From positions 1,426,001-1,490,000 of the forward strand of contig NZ_CP141728.1 of the NCBI RefSeq assembly GCF_035621135.1: DNA of 64,000 nt. Reading direction: 5' to 3'. Positions 25,360-35,369 of this stretch are shown here, piece by piece (position 1 is the first letter of the stretch; the number at the start of each line of letters is the position of its first letter). The notes below the pieces were generated by a model, which saw nothing but the letters and a program-made list of their open reading frames with translations, was not told the DNA's origin and made no database searches. This stretch comes from Sinanaerobacter sp. ZZT-01. GTDB lineage: Bacteria > Bacillota > Clostridia > Peptostreptococcales > Anaerovoracaceae. The position numbers and the translations under genes are program-made.

Positions 25360-27219
25360 ATGGAGAAATATACCGAGGTCATTCAAAGAATGAAGCGATG
25401 GCTGGAGTATCCTGACTTGGAAGCTTCACTTCGTGAAGAGCTGCGTTCTTTGGAACAAGAGATAAAAAAAGAGAACGTTGATGAGACTGCGTTGGAAGAG
25501 ATTTATGAACGTTTTTATAAGGAACTTGCGTTTGGAACGGGAGGATTGCGAGGTATTTTAGGTGCCGGAACCAACCGAATGAATATCTATACCGTAGGCA
25601 AGGTGACACAAGGGCTGGCAAACTATATCAATTGTAAAACTTATATAAAAGGAAAAGCAAAGGCTGCTATTTCCTATGACAGCCGAATTTATTCAAAAGA
25701 GTTTGCTGAAAAAGCGGCACAGGTTCTTGCTGCAAACAACATTGATGTGTTTCTTTTTAAAGAATTGATGCCAACACCGATACTCTCTTATGCGGTAAGG
25801 TATTTTGGATGTGCCGGGGGGATAATGATAACAGCGAGCCATAATCCGGCAAAATATAACGGATATAAGGCATATAATGAAAAAGGCTGCCAATTAAATC
25901 TAGAGGAAGCAGAGGCTGTAATCGCTCAGATGAATCAGATTGACCTTTTTTACGGCGTACAAGCTGTCAAGGGCGACTTTGCTGAGCAGCAGGCGGCAGA
26001 GCGGATCGGCCGGATACAATATATTTCAGATGAAGCAGTTACCAAATACATGGAATGTGTCAAGAATGAAAGTACAGGTGTGGACTGCTCGGATTTGTCA
26101 GTCGTCTATACACCGCTGAATGGTACAGGAAACCGTCCGGTGCGCCGCATTTTAAGAGAAATCGGAGTTACGGATATCGAAGTTGTGCCGGAACAGGAGC
26201 ATCCGGATGGAAACTTTCCAACCTGTCCGTATCCGAACCCGGAAAAAATAGAAGCGCTTGAACAAGGACTTGCCTTATGCAAAAAGCGTTGTAGAGAGGC
26301 CGACGAGAGTTTATCGGAAAATTCCGAGGCGATTTCCCGGGACATAGTAAAAAAGCCGGATTTGCTTTTGGCTACAGATCCAGATTGTGACCGTGTTGCA
26401 GCTGCAATACGCATACAAGACGAAGTAGGCGAAGATGCATTTCAATTGTTGAGCGGAAATGAGATTGGTATTTTACTATTGGACTATCTTTGCAGTATGC
26501 GTAAAGATGCGAATAGTAGAAAGAGAGCTGCTCATCCATTGCCAGAACGCCCGATTGTGATTAAAACCATTGTATCAAGCAGGATGATTGAGGTTCTTGC
26601 AGCGCATTATGGGCTGGAATTGATTCAGGTATTAACAGGATTTAAATTTATTGGAGAACAGATTGGATGGTTGGAGGATCGAGGGGAAGCACACCGTTTT
26701 GTTTTTGGCTTTGAGGAAAGCTATGGTTATCTAGCAGGAAGCTATGTGCGAGATAAGGATGCAGTGAATGGTTCCATGCTTCTTTGTGAGATGACGGCGT
26801 ATTATAAAAAACAAGGAAAAACTTTAATCGACCACCTGCAGGATCTGTATCAGCAATTTGGATATTATAAAAATGATCTTTTGGATTTTGCCTTTGAAGG
26901 AGTACATTGCATGCAGGAAATGCAGAGGCTTTTGGAGGGATTGCGAAAGAATCCGCCTGCGATTATCGCAGGCAGTCTGGTTTCTTCGGTTATTGATTAT
27001 GAGAGAGATGAAACGAAACTGCCAAAAGCAAACGTCTTGCAGTATTCGTTACAAGATGGAAGCTGCTTTGTTGTTCGACCTTCCGGGACCGAGCCGAAAT
27101 TAAAAATATATTTCTTCGTGGAAGGAAAAGACTCGGCAGAGGTGAATCATAGATTGGAGAATTTGAAAGAAGACGTTTCAAAATTAGTGCAGAGAAAATT
27201 AGACAGAGTATCCGGCTGA
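25360..27219 (+). CDS. Phosphoglucomutase/phosphomannomutase (alpha-D-phosphohexomutase)
   Basis: 619-aa enzyme interconverting hexose 1- and 6-phosphates. The phosphoserine loop is ITASHNPAKYNGYKAY, the metal loop ATDPDCDRVA, the sugar loop FGFEESYGYLAG and the phosphate loop RPSGTEPKLKIY, all in family order. Length is near B. subtilis PgcA (about 580) with a few internal additions, including about residues 310-330. It supplies glucose-1-phosphate for UDP-glucose and surface glycans. RBS AGGAAGG upstream of ATG 25360; a TATAAT at about 25252 may be its -10 element. Followed by hslO after 37 bases. Confidence 0.93.
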   Translation: MEKYTEVIQRMKRWLEYPDLEASLREELRSLEQEIKKENVDETALEEIYERFYKELAFGTGGLRGILGAGTNRMNIYTVGKVTQGLANYINCKTYIKGKAKAAISYDSRIYSKEFAEKAAQVLAANNIDVFLFKELMPTPILSYAVRYFGCAGGIMITASHNPAKYNGYKAYNEKGCQLNLEEAEAVIAQMNQIDLFYGVQAVKGDFAEQQAAERIGRIQYISDEAVTKYMECVKNESTGVDCSDLSVVYTPLNGTGNRPVRRILREIGVTDIEVVPEQEHPDGNFPTCPYPNPEKIEALEQGLALCKKRCREADESLSENSEAISRDIVKKPDLLLATDPDCDRVAAAIRIQDEVGEDAFQLLSGNEIGILLLDYLCSMRKDANSRKRAAHPLPERPIVIKTIVSSRMIEVLAAHYGLELIQVLTGFKFIGEQIGWLEDRGEAHRFVFGFEESYGYLAGSYVRDKDAVNGSMLLCEMTAYYKKQGKTLIDHLQDLYQQFGYYKNDLLDFAFEGVHCMQEMQRLLEGLRKNPPAIIAGSLVSSVIDYERDETKLPKANVLQYSLQDGSCFVVRPSGTEPKLKIYFFVEGKDSAEVNHRLENLKEDVSKLVQRKLDRVSG

Positions 27220-27256
27220 TGTAATTAGATCAACCGGAAACAATAGGAGAATCAGT

Positions 27257-28180
27257 ATGAGCAAAGCATTGATTGCAATTGATAAAAGTGCATCCTTTCG
27301 CGTTTATTTAGCGATTACAACGTCCATGGCGGAGGAAGCGAGAAAGATACACCAGGCAACGCCGCTTGCCGCGGCAGCATTGGGAAGAGTGCTCACCGGA
27401 ACCGGAATGATGGCACTGATGATGAAGAATGAAAAGGATAAGGTTACCGTTCAATTCAAAGGAGACGGACCGGCAAAGGAAATTTTAGCTACCGCTAAGG
27501 GAAATGGAAGAGTGAAGGGCTATATTTCCAATCCATTTTTAGATTTGCCGTTAAAGGAAAACGGGAAACTGGATGTTGGAGGAGCACTCGGTATCGGAAC
27601 GCTTACCGTAATAAAGGATCTGGGTTTAAAGGAACCGTATGTCGGAAGAATTGATTTAGTTTCAGGAGAAATTGCGGAAGACCTGACTGCGTATTTCTTT
27701 GTGTCAGAGCAGCAGTCATCTTCTGTAGCCTTGGGTGTGAAAATTGGAAAAGATTATGCAATCACAGCTGCAGGAGGCTTGATGATTCAGATGCTGCCGC
27801 AGGGCAAGGAAGAGGCTGTAGACGCATTGGAAACTATGCTGGATAAAATGAAGCCGATCAGTACGCTCATTGAAGAGCAGACAGCAAAGGGTGCAGGAAA
27901 AACTGAAGAAGCGGTCTTACAGGAGCTGTTAACTACGATTTTTTCGGAACTGCCGGAAGAATTTCAAGTCAATCCATTGGAATACAGAGAACTGAGCTGG
28001 GAATGTGACTGCTGTGAAGAACGCTTGGAGCAGGTACTGATGAGCATAGGAAAAAAAGATTTACAAACGATCTTGGAAGAAGATGGACAAGCGGAGCTTG
28101 TATGTCAATTTTGTACAAAAAAATACCAGTTTGATCAATCCCATTTAGAACGCCTGATTGCAGAATTAGATGAAAAATAA
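27257..28180 (+). CDS. hslO: Redox-regulated chaperone Hsp33
   Basis: 307-aa cytoplasmic holdase activated by oxidation. The C-terminal zinc-binding cysteines are present: CDCCEER (CxC motif) near residue 250 and CQFCTKKY (CxxC) near 282. The N-terminal core has TGTGMMALMMKNEKDKV and GGLMIQMLPQGKEE. Length is close to bacterial Hsp33. Start ATG 27257 with GGAG upstream; same strand and close to the phosphoglucomutase gene. Confidence 0.94.
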   Translation: MSKALIAIDKSASFRVYLAITTSMAEEARKIHQATPLAAAALGRVLTGTGMMALMMKNEKDKVTVQFKGDGPAKEILATAKGNGRVKGYISNPFLDLPLKENGKLDVGGALGIGTLTVIKDLGLKEPYVGRIDLVSGEIAEDLTAYFFVSEQQSSSVALGVKIGKDYAITAAGGLMIQMLPQGKEEAVDALETMLDKMKPISTLIEEQTAKGAGKTEEAVLQELLTTIFSELPEEFQVNPLEYRELSWECDCCEERLEQVLMSIGKKDLQTILEEDGQAELVCQFCTKKYQFDQSHLERLIAELDEK

Positions 28181-28380
28181 ATAAAAAAAAGTGAGCGAGA
28201 ACGAAACAAAAAGGCATGATTGCACTTTTCCCACGATACGATATAATGAACGCAAATACTTGGAGAAGCAGCTGGCTTACGAAAGCGTTTGTTAAAATCA
28301 TGCATTTGTTTGCTTACCGCATAGTAAAATGCAAAAATATAGAAGGGATAAATGCAGGAAAAGCTTTGGAGGATATAAAA

Positions 28381-29457
28381 ATGACAACAATAGGCGTTTT
28401 ATTTGGAGGGCGATCCGGGGAACATGAGGTTTCTTTGATGTCAGCAGCATCGGTCATCAAAGCGATTGATAAGACAAAGTATAAAATTGTTATGATAGGC
28501 ATTACCAAGCAGGGGAAATGGTTAAAATATGACGGACCATTTTGCCGTATTGAGGATGGTGGATGGCAGAAAATCGCTGAAACTGCATTAGAGAATGATC
28601 CGCAGAATTATGGATTTACCGTTTTGGGGACAGGGAAAGATTCCTTAAAAGAGCAAATTGACTTTGCATTGCCTATCTTACATGGCCCATACGGAGAAGA
28701 TGGTACGGTGCAGGGATTGTTTGAAATGCTTAATATACCATATGGTGGATGTGGTGTGGCTGCATCCTCAGTTTGTATGGATAAGGGATTGGCAAAGGCA
28801 ATTTTTGCAAAAGAAGGTCTGCCGCAGGTTTGTTATCGTATTGTCTGCAGTGAAGAATTGAAAGAGGAAAAAAATAATATCATTCAAAAATTATCCGATG
28901 AATTAGGTTTTCCGGTCTTTGTAAAACCGGCGAATATGGGATCGAGCGTTGGAATCGGGAAGGCAAAGGATAAAAAAGAATTAGAACAGGCCCTATTTAA
29001 TGCAGCAAAATATGATCGAAGAATCATTGTAGAAGAATACATAGAATGCAGGGAAATTGAAACCGGAGTACTCGGAAATCATAATCCGGAAGTTGCTGCT
29101 GTAGGTGAAATTATTCCTTCTGCTGAATTTTACGATTATCGGGCAAAATACTTTGACGGGGGAAAATCAAAGCTATGTATACCGGCAGATATTACAAAAG
29201 AGCAGACTGAAACCATTCAGGAAATTGCGAAAAAGGCATATCGGGCAACGGATTGCTGCGGATTTGCAAGAGTTGATTTTTTCATCAATAAAAAAACGGG
29301 CAAGATTTATTTGAATGAGATTAATACAATCCCAGGTTTTACAAAATACAGTATGTTTCCTCTCTTATGGGAAGCAGTAGGCGTACCTTATTCCACATTG
29401 ATTGAAAGGATAATTACATTAGGATATGAAAGACATTATGTTAAAAATCATTGGTAA
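28381..29457 (+). CDS. ddl: D-alanine--D-alanine ligase
   Basis: 358-aa ATP-grasp ligase that makes the D-Ala-D-Ala dipeptide for peptidoglycan. Motifs: FGGRSGEHEVSLMSA at the N-terminus, LHGPYGEDGTVQGL, FVKPANMGSSVGI (ATP loop), EFYDYRAKY (omega loop with the Tyr typical of D-Ala ligases rather than D-lactate ligases) and LNEINTIPGFTKYSMFP. The frame is open 55 codons further up, but ATG 28381 has GGAGG eight bases before it and the correct family start (MTTIGVLFGG). It overlaps the following DUF1934 gene. Confidence 0.95.
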   Translation: MTTIGVLFGGRSGEHEVSLMSAASVIKAIDKTKYKIVMIGITKQGKWLKYDGPFCRIEDGGWQKIAETALENDPQNYGFTVLGTGKDSLKEQIDFALPILHGPYGEDGTVQGLFEMLNIPYGGCGVAASSVCMDKGLAKAIFAKEGLPQVCYRIVCSEELKEEKNNIIQKLSDELGFPVFVKPANMGSSVGIGKAKDKKELEQALFNAAKYDRRIIVEEYIECREIETGVLGNHNPEVAAVGEIIPSAEFYDYRAKYFDGGKSKLCIPADITKEQTETIQEIAKKAYRATDCCGFARVDFFINKKTGKIYLNEINTIPGFTKYSMFPLLWEAVGVPYSTLIERIITLGYERHYVKNHW

Positions 29458-29854
29458 ACAGATTACCAGTGAACAGGAAGAGAATGTTTTAGAATTTATC
29501 ACAGAGGGGAAATTTTATAGAAAAGGAAGCTCTGTGTATTTGCTATATAAAGAGAGCGAAGTTTCCGGAATGGAAGGCTGTACCACCTCATTAAAGGTGA
29601 AAGGGGATACCGTTAAAATGCGGCGTTACGGAGAGTCCGTTCCCTTAGATACGGTCATAGAATTTGAAAAAGGAAAACGATTTGAAGGGTATTATGATAC
29701 GCCGTTCGGTGCAGTGGAAATGGAAGTATTGACCAATGAAGTTGAAAATTGTTTACAGGGAGACCTTGGAAAGGGCACTTTGAAAATAGATTACCATATC
29801 AGCTTACGGGGACTGACTGAGGGCAGAAGTAAATTGGATATTGAAATCATATAA
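29426..29854 (+). CDS. DUF1934 (YwiB-like) family protein
   Basis: 142-aa small beta-rich protein (IKIIGKQ-type start, YKESEVSGMEGCTTSLKVKG, YDTPFGAVEMEVLTNEVE, LKIDYHISL) of the calycin-like DUF1934 family; function unknown. The start overlaps ddl by 32 bases (ATG 29426) or 20 bases (ATG 29438); neither has a strong ribosome site, so coupling to ddl translation is likely. Confidence 0.8.
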   Translation: MKDIMLKIIGKQITSEQEENVLEFITEGKFYRKGSSVYLLYKESEVSGMEGCTTSLKVKGDTVKMRRYGESVPLDTVIEFEKGKRFEGYYDTPFGAVEMEVLTNEVENCLQGDLGKGTLKIDYHISLRGLTEGRSKLDIEII

Positions 29855-29920
29855 AATCTATTTTGCGTAAAATATTTTTAAATAAATTTTTAGATGGAAG
29901 AATAGAAAGGAGATGTAAAA

Positions 29921-31411
29921 ATGCATTCGCAAAGGACAAAAAAAGTAGCACGTGTGCTGGCATTATTAGTTGCGTTGGTACTCATACTGACTTCCTTCTC
30001 GTTTGTTATGTATTTTCCGGGGATGTTGGGAGCAGCTGAGTTTTCTGTATATGCTACAGAAAACGAAAAGCAAAGCAGTGCTTATTTGAAGGGTGAATTT
30101 ACCACAATGGAAACCTTGCTCAAAACCATACATAACAATTATAAGGATGAAATTACTTATAAAGAGCTGATTGATGGGGCGTACGAAGGTATTTTTGAGG
30201 CATTGAATGACCCTTATAGTGTCTACTATGCAAATGAGCAGGAGGGAAAAGCGTTTGTACAAAGTGTAAACGGTGCATTTAGTGGAATTGGCGTTGCAGT
30301 AAAGGATGTGGATGGAAAATGCAGCATCACACAGACTTTTTCCGCCTCCCCTGCAAAGGAAGCAGGTATAAAAGCAGGTGACATTGTAACTGCGGTCGAC
30401 GGTGTGAATGTAACCACAAAGACGGTAGATGAGATCGTTGCATTGATGCGTGGAGAGAAGGGAACAAAGGTAAGTATCACGGTAGATCGTGGTGGAAAAA
30501 GCCTGACCTTTGCCCTGACACGAGATGTGATTGGAAGTCTTTGCATCGCGGATAAGATGCTGGACGGAAATATAGGTTATATGCAGATCACAAGCTTTGA
30601 CAGTGATTGCCATAAAGAATTCCGATTGGCTTTGGACCGCCTTTTAAAGGCAGGGGCAAAATCCTTGATTATTGATATTCGTAACAATCTGGGGGGATTG
30701 ATTGGACCGACTGTAGAAATTGCAGATCAGCTGATGAAAGATGGTCCGATCATGTATTTTAAACAAAAAGGCGAAATCGTCGAGATAATAAAGGCAACAG
30801 CTGATGAGCATGTTGATCTGCCAATTGTACTTTTAGTCAATCAAAATTCAGCAAGTGCTTCCGAAATTTTAGCAGGCGCTTTGCAGGATAGCAAAAAGGC
30901 TGTTTTGGTAGGAACAAAAACCTTTGGAAAAGGAGTTGCACAGCAGATCGGAGAACTGAAAAACGGTTCGGAAATTAAGCTCTCTACCTACTATTTTTTA
31001 ACGCCGGATAAAAAGACAATTGATCATATCGGAATTACGCCGGATTATATCGTATATAATGGCAATGAAGAGAAGTCCGATGAACTGAAAGCAAAAGTCA
31101 ATGCGTTTGTTCCGATGATTGAAAAAGTAAAGGCGTCTTTGGGACAGGTCGGATTAAATGTGTACGGCGCACAGCAGAGATTAGAGGTGTTGGGATTTGA
31201 TGTTCCTTTAAGTGCGACGATGGATCAGCAAACTGTCACAGCGATAAAACAGTTTCAGAAAGAAAGAGGTCTATACGCCTATGGCGGATTAGACTATGTG
31301 ACTCTTGCTGCACTGGATCAAGCTGTTTTGGAATATGTTTCATCGACGACGGCTCATGGAAAAGATGACCTGCAACTGAATAAGGCGATTGAGCTTCTAA
31401 AAAGCAAGTAA
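29921..31411 (+). CDS. C-terminal processing peptidase (S41) with PDZ and peptidoglycan-binding domains
   Basis: 496-aa exported serine protease. There is an N-terminal signal or anchor (residues about 10-35), a PDZ domain near 115-190 (SGIGVAVKDVDGKCSI, AGIKAGDIVTAVDGV), the catalytic Ser in NSASASEILAGAL, the Lys in GTKTFGKGVAQ, and a C-terminal peptidoglycan-binding type 1 domain (about 405-450: GAQQRLEVLGFDVPLS, IKQFQKERGLY). This matches B. subtilis CtpA/CtpB architecture; CtpB cuts SpoIVFA in sporulation. Whether this copy acts in sporulation or general wall turnover cannot be told. RBS AAAGGAG. Confidence 0.93.
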   Translation: MHSQRTKKVARVLALLVALVLILTSFSFVMYFPGMLGAAEFSVYATENEKQSSAYLKGEFTTMETLLKTIHNNYKDEITYKELIDGAYEGIFEALNDPYSVYYANEQEGKAFVQSVNGAFSGIGVAVKDVDGKCSITQTFSASPAKEAGIKAGDIVTAVDGVNVTTKTVDEIVALMRGEKGTKVSITVDRGGKSLTFALTRDVIGSLCIADKMLDGNIGYMQITSFDSDCHKEFRLALDRLLKAGAKSLIIDIRNNLGGLIGPTVEIADQLMKDGPIMYFKQKGEIVEIIKATADEHVDLPIVLLVNQNSASASEILAGALQDSKKAVLVGTKTFGKGVAQQIGELKNGSEIKLSTYYFLTPDKKTIDHIGITPDYIVYNGNEEKSDELKAKVNAFVPMIEKVKASLGQVGLNVYGAQQRLEVLGFDVPLSATMDQQTVTAIKQFQKERGLYAYGGLDYVTLAALDQAVLEYVSSTTAHGKDDLQLNKAIELLKSK

Positions 31412-31727
31412 ATGATTAGAGATTACTCAAGGCTTTAAATCAGATTATTAAAAATGGAAAGCATCATGAATTACTGCTCGATGTATTTTTCTTGTTGCAG
31501 ACACTTAAATCATAAAGATTATCTGTATATAAGAAGGCTGTATCAGTTGAATGTTCCTGGTGCTTTTTTGTTGCATGCTCTCTGTTTTTGAATCAAACAA
31601 GAAAGAGCTTTCTCTTAATGAATCATTAAGAGAAAGCTCTTTGCAATTTTTATATTTCTTACAACATCGGGAAAGCCATAGAAGCTACAGAGGGGTATCC
31701 CCTGTATGTCCCGAGTTCCATTTAATG
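31412..31727. other. 316-bp convergent intergenic region
   Basis: No supported gene. It holds the long terminator hairpin at 31602-31642 between the convergent protease and TolC-like genes. A cysteine-containing short open frame near 31455-31590 has no ribosome site and is not called. Confidence 0.5.
31602..31642. terminator. Long perfect hairpin, probable bidirectional terminator
   Basis: A 19-bp perfect stem (AAAGAGCTTTCTCTTAATG and its complement) with a three-base loop, flanked on the plus side by a T-rich stretch. It lies between convergent genes. Confidence 0.8.
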
Positions 31728-33011
31728 TTACAGCGGAAGTCGTGTGGTTCCGACATTAGTGGCATACTTAAATTGATAAATTGCTAAATTGTAATCGTTG
31801 ATTGCCGCAGCTACGCCTAAGCTTGCTTTGTACGAGAGCACTTGTGTCTGCTGTAATTCAGAGAGCGTGCACATACCAGCTTGGTAAGATAGGCTTGTCA
31901 GGCGATAGCCTTCTTTTGCGTAAGTTTCTGTCGATTTTGCAGACTCCAATGCCACTTTTAAATCTTCCAGTTTCGATTTTTGAGTTCGAATATCAATCTC
32001 AATTTGGTTTGGAGCATCTTTCGCTGTCTTTTCTGCTTGAAGGGATGCAACTTGCTGCTTTAGATAAGTCGATGAATTCTTAGGATAGCGGTATGCTAAG
32101 CTTTCCAATAAAATGGCATGTACTTCTTTTGCAAAGTTAGCACCTTTGATTTCGTTCCGATTTTTCAAAGCACTTTGAATGGAATCATCTAAACTGGCTG
32201 TCGGAGCAGGCAGCTCGGTTAAAGTGTCGGTAAAGGTAATTTTTTCCGTTACCGGATATCCAAGCAGAAAATTAAATTTCATCTTCGCTGTTTCTAAGCT
32301 TGTTTCAGCTGCTTGCACATCACTTTTTGCACTTTCTACAGCAGATTGAGCAGAGAGAACATCCTTTTGAGCAACCATCCCCACTTTAAATTGCGTTTCG
32401 GTATTTTTTAGAATTTCTTGCTGTACTTTTAAATTATCCTGCGTAATTTTTAAATTGTCTTGTGCTAAGAGTACACCGGAGTAAATTTGAACAGTGGTGT
32501 ATTCAATTGAATTCAGTTCTGCTTTGTAATTATTTTCACCTTGTTCCTTTGCAAAATCGCGGCGAAGCTTCATGATTTTTTCATTGGTTGCAGTTGCACC
32601 GGCGGCCTCAGCACTGGAACTGGCGGTCATATAATCGGATCGGCTGACACCGGGATAGTTGACATTGAGAAGATATTGAAGCTGATCTAAGCTGTCAAAG
32701 GCTTCCTTGATGCTTTTGACGGATTCGGCGTACCCCTTTGCAATCGATTCATCCGATTGACGGTTTAATTCAGCCGTTTCCGCACTGGTTCCCGTCGTCT
32801 GCATAATTTTAATGGCTTCACTCAGAGACAGCTTGCTTTGAATTGGAACGGTGCTCGCTGAGGAATTTTCTTCTTTAGAGCTGCTTGAAGTCTTGTCGGC
32901 AGTTGCCTCTGCAACAATTGTTGTTTCTTTTGCATCAGCGGCAAAGATGAAAGTGCTGCTGCCGAGAAGCATGGAAGAAATCAGCAATGCGCAAATATAT
33001 TTTTTTTTCAT
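31728..33011 (-). CDS. TolC-like (outer membrane efflux protein family) exported protein
   Basis: 427-aa protein with signal peptide (ICALLISSMLLGSSTFIFAA), a Ser/Thr-rich linker, then the alpha-helical repeat layout of the OEP/TolC family: LSLSEAIKIMQTTG at the N-terminus, long coiled-coil segments (DNLKVQQEILKNTETQFKVG then QKDVLSAQSAVESAKSDVQ) repeated in the second half (YRLTSLSYQAGMCTLSELQQ). A TolC channel is not expected in a cell without an outer membrane, and none of the window's genes suggests one. It is last in the exporter operon with HlyD and two ABC-2 permeases. A paralogue lies at 49836-51029; both end in a similar NVGTxRxxL motif. The second of two in-frame ATGs has the better RBS spacing. 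Confidence 0.8.
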   Translation of the reverse strand: MKKKYICALLISSMLLGSSTFIFAADAKETTIVAEATADKTSSSSKEENSSASTVPIQSKLSLSEAIKIMQTTGTSAETAELNRQSDESIAKGYAESVKSIKEAFDSLDQLQYLLNVNYPGVSRSDYMTASSSAEAAGATATNEKIMKLRRDFAKEQGENNYKAELNSIEYTTVQIYSGVLLAQDNLKITQDNLKVQQEILKNTETQFKVGMVAQKDVLSAQSAVESAKSDVQAAETSLETAKMKFNFLLGYPVTEKITFTDTLTELPAPTASLDDSIQSALKNRNEIKGANFAKEVHAILLESLAYRYPKNSSTYLKQQVASLQAEKTAKDAPNQIEIDIRTQKSKLEDLKVALESAKSTETYAKEGYRLTSLSYQAGMCTLSELQQTQVLSYKASLGVAAAINDYNLAIYQFKYATNVGTTRLPL

Positions 33012-33079
33012 TTTCATTTTCCTCTTTTCTATGCTGGCTATTATTTCCGACCCGAGAGTCGGAAAACTTAATTAATATA

Positions 33080-34249
33080 TTAAAGTTCATTTTTACAAAT
33101 GTCAAGTCTAGATAAATGGTTTTTTCGCATCAGCCGTACCCGGTGTCTGAAAAGCAGGATAGAGATGGTAAGCCAGGCAGCTGCGAAAAGGATACCTCCA
33201 TTTAAATAAGGAAGGATATCATGGAAGCTTGCAGCTTTTAAACAAATCGTACGCAGCGGATTAGCGAAATAGTAAAGCGGCCATACGCATTTTATGATGG
33301 CGGCAAAGTGTGGTGCCATCATGAATTCCGGCCAGATATATCCAGACGTTAAAAGGGTCGGAATCGATAAGAACATACAGAATTGTGCACAATGCGCTTC
33401 ATCGTCAAAGAAGGAAGTGATAAGAATTGCCATTGCAGTCACACCGATTAAAAGTACGATTACGATTGCAAGCAGAGACAAGGTATCACCTCGAAGCGGA
33501 TAGCCAAATCCTTTATTTGCGATTAACAGGCAAAGAAAGAATGATACGGTGCTAAAGCAAATGAGCCGTATGATTTTTTGAACGATTGTGAAATTTGGAA
33601 ACGAGATAGACCCTTGTTTTTCTGCTAAATCATTTTTTAATTGTAATAAGTGTGAACAGATTACACTCAGATAAGTCTGCTGAATGAGTATCCCCAATAT
33701 ACCTGCAAACACGTATAAAAAATAGCCCATTTGCGGGTCATAGAGCATTCGGCTGGTAAAGGAAAGTGCCGTTAAATACTGCTTTGCATCATAGGGAACA
33801 ATGTTACCTCCTTCTAGGATGTTAAGCTGTACACCGATGTCCAGTGTATTGACAATTGTCGTTGCATAAGCCTGAAGATTGTTGCCGATAACGAGATTGC
33901 TCCCGTCCATTAAGACGAGTAAAGAAGGAGCCTGCTTCGCCTTAATATCTTTTTCGAAATGATCTGGAATAATTACACCACCATAAACTTGATTCGATAA
34001 GATCAGATCCTTTAACTCTTCTTGCGTGCTTACATTGCCAAGGACATTTAAGCCCTCATGCTCCGAAAACTGATCAGAAATCATACGTGATGTTGAAGTT
34101 TCATCCAAATCTAAAACGGCGAAAGGGATCTTGTCGACGTAAACTTCACGATAGACATAGCCAAATAATAGTGTAAAGAGAATCGGTAGAGCAAGGACTA
34201 CCAATATATTCTTTACCTTGATAAATGCATTATGAAAGTTGGTAATCAT
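33080..34249 (-). CDS. ABC-2 type permease, YhhJ/YbhR-like (second of pair)
   Basis: 389-aa membrane protein with one N-terminal helix (ILVVLALPILFTLLFGYVY), a large extracytoplasmic domain (residues about 40-165) and five helices at the C-terminal half, typical of ABC-2 permeases of the YhhJ/YbhR group. It shares layout and about the same loop motifs with the adjacent gene. ATG 34249 has GGAG upstream and overlaps the preceding gene by 20 bases; a GTG at 34276 is less likely. No ATPase gene is present in the operon, so the nucleotide-binding subunit must come from elsewhere. Confidence 0.85.
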   Translation of the reverse strand: MITNFHNAFIKVKNILVVLALPILFTLLFGYVYREVYVDKIPFAVLDLDETSTSRMISDQFSEHEGLNVLGNVSTQEELKDLILSNQVYGGVIIPDHFEKDIKAKQAPSLLVLMDGSNLVIGNNLQAYATTIVNTLDIGVQLNILEGGNIVPYDAKQYLTALSFTSRMLYDPQMGYFLYVFAGILGILIQQTYLSVICSHLLQLKNDLAEKQGSISFPNFTIVQKIIRLICFSTVSFFLCLLIANKGFGYPLRGDTLSLLAIVIVLLIGVTAMAILITSFFDDEAHCAQFCMFLSIPTLLTSGYIWPEFMMAPHFAAIIKCVWPLYYFANPLRTICLKAASFHDILPYLNGGILFAAAWLTISILLFRHRVRLMRKNHLSRLDICKNEL

Positions 34250-35369
34250 AGTATCTTTTCTCCACAAATACGACACAAGCTAAAAATAAAAGTTCTACCG
34301 CAATGATCGTACCTAAAGCGGTTAGATGAGGTATAAAATAGGACAGACCGATTTCTTTCAGGCAAAGACTTCGGATACCATCTCCATAATAAGTCAAAGG
34401 CCAAATAACACTAAGCTTTTGTAAAAGCTGAGGCATAGCAATCACAGGGAACGTATACCCGCTTAGAATGCTTGTCGGCAAGATTAGTACGCAGGTAAGC
34501 TGCGTTGCAAACACCCGATCCGGTACGATACGGCCCATGACAAAGCCAAATGCTGTCATTGCAATGGCAAAAAAACAGGTCATGAGAAGTCCTGCCAATA
34601 AGCTGCCGCGATACGGAAGACCAAAAAATACATATTGTATTCCCAGACAAAGAAGCATACTTGCAGCGCCGGCACAGCCCCAGCCGATAATTTTACTTAC
34701 TGATTTAAAAAAGCCGCAGCGTTCTTCTTTTGAGCGGGATAAACCGATGATACCGAAGCCTACCTGCATTAATGCAGCCAGCATACCGGGCAGTAAAAAG
34801 TTTCTGTAATTTTTCGTTGGGTTGAATAAGGCACGGTAGGTTGCGCCGATTGGCTGTATTTGTTTCATGGATTCGGATTCAACGACAGAGAGCTTTCCCT
34901 GATAAATATTCTTCATATAACCCGCTTTGACCGTCAATAAAATTTCAGACAAAGCAGACTTTGCAGAACTGGCAACTGTCATCTGTGAGCCATCATAAAG
35001 CACTTCAACTGTTGGACCATTTCCTTTTAATAAGTTTTTGTTGAATGCTTCCGGAATGATTAAAGCAGCCATTACTTCGCCCGAGTCCAAAGCCTCTTTT
35101 ACTTGTTCGTTGCTTTTGGCATAGTCCTTGATTGTAAGGATTTCACTGTCCGTAATGTATTCCAAAAGTGTTCTGCTGAAATCGGAACGATCGTAGTCAG
35201 CAATCATAATCGGAATGGACTCAATCCGGTTATATCCCATCTCATAACCCAAAGCTATCCCTGTAACAGTAGGAACAATAAGAAAAATCAGTAAAGTCAT
35301 GATCAGTTTCGTATGCCGCAGTTTAAATTGATAAAGACGGTCTGAGATTGACTGAAACAAAGAAATCAT
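34230..35369 (-). CDS. ABC-2 type permease, YhhJ/YbhS-like (first of pair)
   Basis: 379-aa membrane protein with N-terminal helix (LIMTLLIFLIVPTVTGIALG), extracytoplasmic domain to about residue 185, the motif FNPTKNYRNFLLPGMLAAL at the start of the membrane domain, then five helices. It overlaps the HlyD gene by four bases (ATGA) and the next permease by 20. Such permease pairs with a membrane-fusion protein form YbhGFSR-like exporters; substrates are usually drugs or lipids. Function inferred from family and operon. Confidence 0.85.
   Translation of the reverse strand: MISLFQSISDRLYQFKLRHTKLIMTLLIFLIVPTVTGIALGYEMGYNRIESIPIMIADYDRSDFSRTLLEYITDSEILTIKDYAKSNEQVKEALDSGEVMAALIIPEAFNKNLLKGNGPTVEVLYDGSQMTVASSAKSALSEILLTVKAGYMKNIYQGKLSVVESESMKQIQPIGATYRALFNPTKNYRNFLLPGMLAALMQVGFGIIGLSRSKEERCGFFKSVSKIIGWGCAGAASMLLCLGIQYVFFGLPYRGSLLAGLLMTCFFAIAMTAFGFVMGRIVPDRVFATQLTCVLILPTSILSGYTFPVIAMPQLLQKLSVIWPLTYYGDGIRSLCLKEIGLSYFIPHLTALGTIIAVELLFLACVVFVEKRYYDYQLS

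Noticed and set aside
31455-31590. Short cysteine-containing frame after the processing protease.
   Set aside because: No ribosome binding site and no resemblance to known small Cys-rich precursor peptides.
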